Below, piece by piece: positions 12,967 through 17,695 of a DNA stretch of 17,695 nt. Source of the DNA: GCA-2687515 sp046582475 (lineage in GTDB: Bacteria; Pseudomonadota; Alphaproteobacteria; Rhodospirillales; UBA2165). The stretch lies in the NCBI GenBank assembly GCA_046582475.1, contig JAYGEH010000503.1:1-17695 (forward strand). Direction: 5' to 3'. The stretch's first letter is position 1, and every line of letters starts with the position of its first letter. Under the pieces are notes generated by a model. The model was not told the origin of the DNA. It worked only from the letters and a program-made list of their open reading frames with translations, and made no database searches. Made by a program: the position numbers and the translations under genes.

Positions 12967-14403
12967 TCAGGCCGCCGCCGCCGCCCGGCCCATGACCGCG
13001 TTGGCTTGGCTCTCGAGCACCGTTCCGGTGAAGAAATCCGAGTTCATGCCGGCGTGGAACAACACCCCGTTGGTAAACATGAAATCCTCGAATTCCTGTT
13101 CGTTCAAGAGCCCTTCCTCGAACAGGCCATAGGCGTCGGAAAGCGCCAGGGCGGCGTCGGTCACATCCCAATGGCCGATGTCGGAGCCCCAGAACGCCTT
13201 CAACTTGGCGCCGAATTTGTTGAGCTTGGGATCGAAGGCGGTGACCACCATGCGGTCGTCGGATTCGCAGCCGAAGAAGAAATGATCGGTAAACAGGCCC
13301 TTGATGTCCTTTTCTTGGCTGATGCCGCAGGCGGCGAACTCGTCGATGGTGTCCCGGTCATAATTGTTGTTGGCGTTGCTCGGCTCGTAGCCCCGGATGC
13401 GTTCCGGCGTCAGGTTCTCGTCGCCGTATTTGGTGAACAATTCGACCATCAGATCCTGGTCGAGTTTTTCCGGATCGAGATTTTCCAGAAGTGAGTCGAT
13501 ATTGCGCTTTTCCCAATGCTCGCAGAGATCGTTATAAAGCTGCGCCGCCCAGGAAACGCCGCCCTCCAGAAAGCCGAAATTGAGACCTGGGAACCGGTGC
13601 GGCACGCCGCCCATGAACAGGGACCGGCAGAAAAACTCGGAGCCCGCCGCAAAGCCGCCGAGATGGTTGAACACATAGTTGGACGGTGAAGAACGCCGTC
13701 CACCGCCGCCCCGGTCCGACGAGTGGCAGGCCGGGCCCACCTTCAATTCTGCGCATTTCGCCCAGAAGGGATCGTAATCAAACGGCGCGTCGATGGTCAG
13801 GGAGTGGATCCAGGTGGTGTGCCGGGCCAATTCCGGCGCCGCCTCGGCGATCTTCGGATTGGGCGTGCGCACATCGCCGTTGACCATGATCGCCTTCATG
13901 CCCAGTTCGCCGACGGCGTATTCCAGCTCGGCGATACCCTCGTCCGGATTTTGCACCGGAATCACTGCGGCCGGCGTCATATGGGCGGAAAATTCGGCGA
14001 ACTTCTCATGGTTCATCAGGTTGATGGCGCGGCAGACGGCGGTGCGGATTTCGGCGTCCCGTATGTAGCCCATGCCAAGCGCGCGGGTGGTATAGATGAC
14101 CGCGAAATCGATGCCGCATTCTTCCTGGCGCTCGGCGCGCAGCTTGGGCAGCATGGCCATGGCCCGGTCCTTGGTGGCCTTGCCCGACGGCACGTTCCAT
14201 AGGGTGCGCCGGACGCCCTCGGTGGACGGCCGGAACCACATGTCTTCAAAGCGCTTGACCACGCCCGCACCGGCCACCCGTTTCAGATAATCGGGGATCG
14301 CCAGGTCCAGCTCCTGCACATGGCCGTCGGTATCCAGAACCGGATGGTTGAGCCGGGCCCGGATTTTATCGCCCCGGCGCTCGGCGATGTTTGCTGCGGT
14401 CAT
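12967..14403 (-). CDS. Amidohydrolase-2 family metal-dependent hydrolase, long DxH subtype
   Basis: This 478-residue protein belongs to the large PF04909 members: VLDTDGHVQE (22-31) with the D-x-H metal site (D26, H28) in place of H-x-H, GPACHSSDRGGGG with H227, NHLGGFAAG with H247, and FWGSDIGHWD with D408. Similar proteins are frequent in aromatic and terpenoid catabolic clusters, where they hydrolyse or decarboxylate ring-cleavage products, but few have been assayed. There is no signal peptide, so it acts in the cytosol. The ATG at 14403 is preceded by GGGGAGGA. It starts 22 bases after the VOC dioxygenase-like gene and is almost certainly in the same operon. It is distinct from the shorter amidohydrolase at 5282. 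Confidence 0.85.
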   Translation of the reverse strand: MTAANIAERRGDKIRARLNHPVLDTDGHVQELDLAIPDYLKRVAGAGVVKRFEDMWFRPSTEGVRRTLWNVPSGKATKDRAMAMLPKLRAERQEECGIDFAVIYTTRALGMGYIRDAEIRTAVCRAINLMNHEKFAEFSAHMTPAAVIPVQNPDEGIAELEYAVGELGMKAIMVNGDVRTPNPKIAEAAPELARHTTWIHSLTIDAPFDYDPFWAKCAELKVGPACHSSDRGGGGRRSSPSNYVFNHLGGFAAGSEFFCRSLFMGGVPHRFPGLNFGFLEGGVSWAAQLYNDLCEHWEKRNIDSLLENLDPEKLDQDLMVELFTKYGDENLTPERIRGYEPSNANNNYDRDTIDEFAACGISQEKDIKGLFTDHFFFGCESDDRMVVTAFDPKLNKFGAKLKAFWGSDIGHWDVTDAALALSDAYGLFEEGLLNEQEFEDFMFTNGVLFHAGMNSDFFTGTVLESQANAVMGRAAAAA

Positions 14404-14425
14404 AAAGTGTCCTCCCCTTGATGCT

Positions 14426-15070
14426 TTATAATTTGCCTTCGGCTTTCAGCCGTTTCACCTGGTCGCGGTCCAGGAGCACCGTATCGGGCACGCCTTGTTG
14501 GTACAATTCCACCATCTTGTCGGGGTCGAAATTGCCGTCCGGCATGGGCCCGAAATCTTCCGAGAACTGGTAATTCATCTTGTAGGATTTGGTCTCGATG
14601 GGCGGGTAATTATCGACCAGGGTTTCCACCGTGTTGCCGTCCGGGTCTTCGTAATAGAACGACGTGGAATTGCCGTGATTGACCACCCAGTGCGGCTTGT
14701 AGCCCCATTCCTGCATGCGCTGATAGATGAAAATGACCTCGCCCAGGCTGCGATAGCCGAACGCCAGATGCGAATAGCCGACCGGATTTTCCGGCTTGGT
14801 GCCCCAGCCTTCCTTGTACATGACCACCACCCGGTGGTCGTAGTCGTCGTAGGTGATGAAGGTCATCGGATTGCCCGGATTGACCGCCGTCACCTCGCCG
14901 TTGAACAGGCGCACGTAGAAATCCACCATCGCCTGGTAATTGACGTCGGTGCAGATGTGAATATGGCCGATAAAGGCCGGCGACGGCATCTCGGTAACGC
15001 TGCCGGGCGCGTCGGTGCGCAACGGATTGGGCTGATCGGGAATATAGGCGCGTTCCGGAATGTCGTCCAT
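14426..15070 (-). CDS. VOC superfamily protein, type I extradiol dioxygenase-like
   Basis: The 214-residue protein contains one vicinal-oxygen-chelate unit at about 32-155 with the 2-His-1-carboxylate triad: H38 in FIGHIHICTD, H101 in GYSHLAFGYR and E149 in EDPDGNTVETLVD. FYYEDPDGN is typical of catechol-type dioxygenases and glyoxalase-fold enzymes. Full type I extradiol dioxygenases are nearer 290-300 residues with two such units, so this is a single-module form that would function as a dimer. Likely roles are ring cleavage or an isomerase/lyase step on a ring-cleavage product in the cytosol. The ATG has GGAGG 9 bases upstream. It is the first gene of the minus-strand run VOC-amidohydrolase-galE-lipoprotein, and a good sigma70 promoter lies about 50 bases upstream. 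Confidence 0.85.
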   Translation of the reverse strand: MDDIPERAYIPDQPNPLRTDAPGSVTEMPSPAFIGHIHICTDVNYQAMVDFYVRLFNGEVTAVNPGNPMTFITYDDYDHRVVVMYKEGWGTKPENPVGYSHLAFGYRSLGEVIFIYQRMQEWGYKPHWVVNHGNSTSFYYEDPDGNTVETLVDNYPPIETKSYKMNYQFSEDFGPMPDGNFDPDKMVELYQQGVPDTVLLDRDQVKRLKAEGKL

Positions 15071-15120
15071 GATGCGGGGCCTCCGACAGGGACTTTAAGT
15101 TTTGGTGTGCTGTTTTTTGG

Positions 15121-15150
15121 ATCATAACACTCAGCTGCGGCGACTTGCAA
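15121..15150 (-). promoter_or_regulatory. Candidate sigma70 promoter of the VOC-amidohydrolase operon
   Basis: On the minus strand TTGCAA (15145-15150) and TATGAT (15121-15126) are separated by 18 bases, matching the -35 and -10 consensus at four and five of six positions. Transcription would start about 40 bases before the VOC start codon at 15070. Confidence 0.5.
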
Positions 15151-15306
15151 AACCGGCTCGGCGCGGGCCCGGCCGGGCTGGGCGGCGATATTGGCGATAT
15201 TTTTCTATCATGTGCGACATATCTCTGTGAAAATCCTACCGGGTTTTACCGGGTTCTATAGGGGTAACGAAGCGATTCTGGGCGGTCTGAACGTCTAAGG
15301 TTTGAA

Positions 15307-15394
15307 ACACAGAGATCACAGAGGATACAGAGACGTTTGCCGCGCGCAGCGCCGTTCATTTCCCTTTCCTCTGTGCGCTCCGTGACCTCTGTGG
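15307..15394. repeat. CACAGAG-type dispersed palindromic repeat
   Basis: The left arm (15307-15335) contains three copies of a CACAGAG/TACAGAG unit and the right arm (15368-15394) carries the complementary CTCTGTG, CCGTGAC and CTCTGTG units, with about 32 bases between. This is the known type of environmental-bacterial intergenic repeat that folds into a long hairpin and is often mis-annotated as a small protein. Its function is unknown. Confidence 0.7.
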
Positions 15395-15475
15395 CAATCC
15401 GCTTTTTTCTTCTAACCGTCTCAGCGCCCTGTCTCTGGTGCATCCCATCGAGGCCCCCGGCCGGCCGGTCCAGCC

Positions 15476-15491
15476 ATCCCCAGCCGGGCTA
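15476..15491 (+). repeat. Left copy of a 16-bp imperfect direct repeat flanking the terminase mini-operon
   Basis: ATCCCCAGCCGGGCTA here matches ATCCCCAAGCGGGCTA at 16182-16197 at 14 of 16 positions, in the same orientation. The two copies bracket the terminase-like gene, its small partner and the AT-rich promoter patch (about 720 bp). This copy overlaps the terminase-like stop codon. Confidence 0.4.
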
Positions 15492-15902
15492 GGGATTGTC
15501 CTCACCGATTAACTCCAAAAACGCCTCATGCCCGTTAACCGGCTGCTCGGCCCGACCGGCGCCGCGTGGGCGTATGGTGGCGCCGCCGTGGATAAGCCCG
15601 GTGATACGCGCCTGCAATTCCACGGTCTGCAGGACGGTGTCATGATCACCCGCTTCAAGGGCCGCGTCATAGACCGGTTCCAGCTTGTCAACGAACACCT
15701 CCAGCGCTGCGCGCCGCTCGGCCTCGATTTCAGCGTCCAGTTCGGTAATACGCACCGCAATATCGTCACGTTTGAGGAGTTCCGCGGCCTGGCTGGAGGC
15801 ATTGGCGTGCCCATAACCGGCACTACGCGCCGCCGCTGAGCCGTTGGCGTCACGCGCATAGGCACGGGCAAACGCCTCGTGTTTGGGTTTGAGGGGGGTC
15901 AT
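15489..15902 (-). CDS. Terminase small subunit-like protein (solitary phage relic or domesticated gene)
   Basis: The 137-residue protein resembles Terminase_2-type small subunits, which bind phage DNA at packaging sites. The N-terminal region LKPKHEAFARAYARDANGSA followed by AARSAGYGHANASSQAAELLKRDDI fits the expected helix-turn-helix (LTPKQxxFVxxYLxDxNAxxAAxxAGYSxxxAxxxGxxLLxxxxV). A helical segment with EAERRAALEVFVDKLEPVYDA and a polar C-terminus follow. No large terminase subunit, portal or other phage gene is in view, so it is either a remnant or a repurposed DNA-binding protein. Its ATG overlaps the stop of a 49-codon upstream ORF as ATGA, implying coupled translation; no separate ribosome site is seen. 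The frame is intact. Confidence 0.7.
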   Translation of the reverse strand: MTPLKPKHEAFARAYARDANGSAAARSAGYGHANASSQAAELLKRDDIAVRITELDAEIEAERRAALEVFVDKLEPVYDAALEAGDHDTVLQTVELQARITGLIHGGATIRPRGAGRAEQPVNGHEAFLELIGEDNP

Positions 15903-16048
15903 AGCGCGCAGCCCGCTTGGGGCGTAACCTGCGCAGCCGGTCTGGGGAAGGCATGGTTGGCCAGATCGGCGTCGATCCTGGCGCCTCGGAATATTAATTG
16001 CCTGGCCAAGCGGGCGTCCGGTCCGGCAACTCGGTTGAAGTGTGTCAT
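15899..16048 (-). CDS. Small ORF (49 residues) translationally coupled to the terminase-like gene
   Basis: On the minus strand an ATG at 16048 opens a 49-codon frame (MTHFNRVAGPDARLARQL, then IFRGARIDADLANHAFPR and PAAQVTPQAGCAL) whose TGA stop overlaps the ATG of the terminase-like gene. I recognise no family. Support comes from the stop-start overlap and from a near-consensus sigma70 promoter about 30 bases upstream; against it, no clear Shine-Dalgarno sequence precedes the ATG. It could be a leader peptide that couples translation, or a small phage protein. Confidence 0.45.
   Translation of the reverse strand: MTHFNRVAGPDARLARQLIFRGARIDADLANHAFPRPAAQVTPQAGCAL
15910..15922. repeat. Inverted copy of the flanking repeat
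   Basis: AGCCCGCTTGGGG here is the exact reverse complement of CCCCAAGCGGGCT at 16184-16196, 261 bases away. It lies inside the 3' end of the 49-codon ORF, while its partner sits at the end of the acyl-CoA ligase gene. The pair encloses the AT-rich patch. Confidence 0.5.
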
Positions 16049-16049
16049 G

Positions 16050-16163
16050 GGGATATCATTAATTATTATATTTTAATTATTATTATAGCAGATAAATTCG
16101 GAAAAAACAATATAAAATGGAAATATAAATATAAAATTATTTGGTACTAGCTAATTTTGGCAA
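16050..16163. other. AT-rich island
   Basis: This stretch is almost entirely A and T in an otherwise GC-rich window and includes the tandem TTAATTATTATA / TTAATTATTATTATA (16059-16070 and 16073-16087). It contains the promoter of the terminase mini-operon. Such patches are typical of horizontally acquired DNA and of silencer-protein binding sites; origin-like function is possible but nothing specific supports it. Confidence 0.6.
16082..16110 (-). promoter_or_regulatory. Near-consensus sigma70 promoter for the small ORF and terminase-like gene
   Basis: On the minus strand a perfect TATAAT (16082-16087) lies exactly 17 bases downstream of TTGTTT (16105-16110), inside the AT-rich island. Transcription would begin near 16075, about 27 bases before the ATG at 16048. 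AT richness raises the chance of a random match, but the spacing and position are right. Confidence 0.55.
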
Positions 16164-16181
16164 CACTCTGTCCTTTCGCCA

Positions 16182-16197
16182 ATCCCCAAGCGGGCTA
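16182..16197 (+). repeat. Right copy of the 16-bp imperfect direct repeat
   Basis: ATCCCCAAGCGGGCTA matches the copy at 15476-15491 at 14 of 16 positions and lies directly next to the acyl-CoA ligase stop codon (16200-16202). Twelve of its bases are also present in inverted form at 15911-15922. Confidence 0.4.
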
Positions 16198-16199
16198 AG

Positions 16200-17695
16200 C
16201 TATATCAATTGCCTTAGTTCGGTCTTCAACACCTTGCCATAATTGTTCTTTGGCAGTTCGGCCACAAACCGGTAAATCTTCGGCCGCTTGAAGCGGGCGA
16301 TTCGGGTCAGGCAGAAGGCATCCAGCTCGGCTTCGGTCACCCGCTCCCCGGTCATTGGCACGATGAAGGCGGCGACGCTTTCGCCCCATTCCGGGTCGGG
16401 CGCGCCGATCACCGCGCATTCCAGGACACGGGGCTCGGCCAGAAGCGCCTCTTCCACCTCGCGCGGGTAGATGTTGGCGCCGCCGGAGATGATCACGTCT
16501 TTCGAGCGGTCCTTGAGCGTCAGGTAGCCGTCTTCGTCGAACGCGCCCAGATCGCCGGTATGCAGCCAGCCGCCGCGCAGCGCCGCTTCCGTTGCCGCTG
16601 TATCGTCCCAATAGCCGGCCATGACCACGGCACCCTGGACCAGAATCTCGCCGATTTCTCCGGGCGGAACAGGGTTGCCATCTTCATCCGCCAGGCGCAC
16701 GGCGACACCGTCTTGCGGCGTTCCCACCGAGGCCAATCGGCGCCGGTATACCCCATCGGCGGTGTCGGCGTGGGCGGCGCGGCTGAGTGCCGTGATGGTC
16801 ATCGGCGCCTCGCCCTGGCCGTAAATCTGGATCAGCTTAAGGCCAAGGGTTTCGAGGGCGCCCAGGCAATCCTCCCCATACATGGGCGCGCCCCCATAGA
16901 TGATCGACTTGAGGTTTTGCGTATCCGCCCCGGTTGCCGCCACCGCCGCCACCAAGCGCTGGACCATGGTCGGCGCCATGAACAGGGTCGCGCCCTGCCA
17001 GTGTTCGAGCAGTTCCAGGATTTCCGCCCCGTCGAAGCCGCCCGTCTCCGGCACCACCTGGCAGGCGCCGTGCGCCACATGGGGCAGGATGTAGAGGCCG
17101 GAGCCGTGGCTCATGGGCGCCGCGTGGATGATGCAGTCGCCCGGCCCGATGCCATCGACGCTGGCGAAATAAGCAGCGTTCATGGCGGCTAAGTTGGCGT
17201 GGCTGAGCATGGCGCCCTTCGGCCGGCCGGTGGTGCCCGAGGTGTAGAACAGCCAGGCCAGGGCATCGGACTTTACCTCTTGGAGGCGGCCCGGTGGGGC
17301 GTCATAAAGGGCGTCATGGGCGGTTGAGCCGGCGACGATTACATGCTCCAGGGACGGCAACTGGGCGCGGTGGGTTGCCAGGGCATCGGCAATCTCCTGG
17401 CTGGCGAAACACACGTGGGCGCCGGAATTCTCCAGGATCCAGGCGGATTCCCGTGGGTGCAGGCGGGCGTTCATGGGCACCGCCGCAAATCCTCCATGCC
17501 AGGCACCGAACAGGATCTCCGAATAGGCGGGCGCGTTGTTCATGGCCAGAGCAACCCGGTCGCCGGGGTTGAGGCCAAGGACCCGGAGCGCCCCGGCCAG
17601 GCGCGCCGAGCGCTCGGCATGCCTGGCGTAGGTGGCGGTGATGTCGGTGCCGCGTGCCAGGGCCGGGGCGTCGGGCGCCGCGATGGCGGCTTCGG
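16200..17695 (-). CDS. AMP-forming acyl-CoA synthetase/ligase (ANL superfamily), 5' end off the right edge
   Basis: The frame is open from the stop at 16200 to the window edge (about 497 codons). A Met at 17543 is internal, because GDRVALA directly before it continues family-typical sequence. Motifs in order: the P-loop YTSGTTGRPKGAM (codons near 17246-17208), GGAPMYG, YGQGEAPMT, GWLHTGDLGAFDEDGYLTLKDR (hinge and adenylate binding), GGANIYPREVEEAL, and the C-terminal NNYGKVLK with the catalytic lysine. The enzyme activates a carboxylic acid as acyl-AMP and transfers it to CoA in the cytosol; substrates in this group are fatty acids, cyclohexane carboxylates or aryl acids. Only about 20-50 residues of N-terminus should be missing. 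Its neighbourhood suggests an acid from the catabolic island. Confidence 0.9.
   Translation of the reverse strand, partial: EAAIAAPDAPALARGTDITATYARHAERSARLAGALRVLGLNPGDRVALAMNNAPAYSEILFGAWHGGFAAVPMNARLHPRESAWILENSGAHVCFASQEIADALATHRAQLPSLEHVIVAGSTAHDALYDAPPGRLQEVKSDALAWLFYTSGTTGRPKGAMLSHANLAAMNAAYFASVDGIGPGDCIIHAAPMSHGSGLYILPHVAHGACQVVPETGGFDGAEILELLEHWQGATLFMAPTMVQRLVAAVAATGADTQNLKSIIYGGAPMYGEDCLGALETLGLKLIQIYGQGEAPMTITALSRAAHADTADGVYRRRLASVGTPQDGVAVRLADEDGNPVPPGEIGEILVQGAVVMAGYWDDTAATEAALRGGWLHTGDLGAFDEDGYLTLKDRSKDVIISGGANIYPREVEEALLAEPRVLECAVIGAPDPEWGESVAAFIVPMTGERVTEAELDAFCLTRIARFKRPKIYRFVAELPKNNYGKVLKTELRQLI

Larger units (their letters stand above)
15071..15488. other. Intergenic region upstream of the VOC gene
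   Basis: These 418 bases hold the VOC promoter at their left end, two short tandem duplications (GGCGATATT twice near 15181-15201, and ACCGGGTT twice near 15238-15256), and the CACAGAG-type palindromic repeat at 15307-15394. A 65-codon minus-strand frame across the repeat has the repetitive TEVTERTEE / LCILCDLCV composition that this repeat class generates by chance. No gene is supported. Confidence 0.6.

Noticed and set aside
11944..13494. 516-codon plus-strand open frame
   Set aside because: Antisense to galE and the long amidohydrolase, both of which have clear motifs; no domain recognisable.
15246..15443. 65-codon minus-strand frame
   Set aside because: Its composition is produced by the CACAGAG repeat; such frames are a well-known annotation artefact.
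16050..16163. AT-rich patch as a replication origin
   Set aside because: No DnaA-box cluster, iterons or replication gene was seen; a promoter and foreign-DNA explanation suffices.
1..17695. CRISPR array, tRNA or rRNA genes
   Set aside because: No regularly spaced direct repeats and no cloverleaf or rRNA-like sequence was noticed on either strand by eye.

Overview
The window is GC-rich bacterial chromosomal DNA. Codon use and gene families (LigB-type extradiol dioxygenase, ACMSD-like amidohydrolases, phthalate-dioxygenase-type Rieske protein, RidA, VOC protein, acyl-CoA ligase, ECF42-type sigma factor with a YCII/DGPF partner) suggest a free-living proteobacterium, most likely an alphaproteobacterium. 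That assignment is inference; no rRNA or other phylogenetic marker is present. LAYOUT. (1) 1-2640: a GFA-family protein cut by the left edge (minus strand), a 514-bp gap with a 151-bp inverted-repeat element, then a two-gene plus-strand operon of a YCII/DGPF protein and an ECF42-type sigma factor. A TGTCGA-N17-CGTC sequence in front of it resembles the promoter type I recall for this sigma group. (2) 2844-6232: a catabolic block with a LigB-type extradiol dioxygenase and a PuuE-like deacetylase (both minus), then a divergent ACMSD/6-methylsalicylate-decarboxylase-like amidohydrolase (plus). (3) 6284-9224: two consecutive minus-strand trypsin-like proteases, one membrane-anchored with an FHA-like cytosolic domain, one exported with a C-terminal TPR-like region. 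(4) 9368-11445: a MetE/UROD-like TIM-barrel protein, a broken Rieske oxygenase fragment joined tail-to-tail to the first ~29 codons of a carboxymuconolactone decarboxylase (CMD) gene, and a RidA-family gene. (5) 11471-15070: a minus-strand run of VOC dioxygenase-like protein, DxH-type amidohydrolase, GalE and a small lipoprotein. (6) 15071-16199: a CACAGAG-type dispersed repeat, then a tiny minus-strand operon (49-aa ORF overlapping a terminase-small-subunit-like gene) driven by a near-consensus promoter in a very AT-rich patch. (7) 16200-end: an ANL-superfamily acyl-CoA ligase cut by the right edge. HOW THE GENES FIT TOGETHER. The dioxygenase, deacetylase, two amidohydrolases, VOC protein, RidA, MetE-like protein and acyl-CoA ligase look like parts of a scattered island for degrading an aromatic or N-heteroaromatic compound. 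The substrate cannot be read from sequence. The Rieske/CMD scar shows that the island has lost genes by rearrangement. The protease pair, galE-lipoprotein pair and terminase mini-operon are functionally unrelated insertions or neighbours. No tRNA, rRNA, CRISPR array or intact transposase was recognised.
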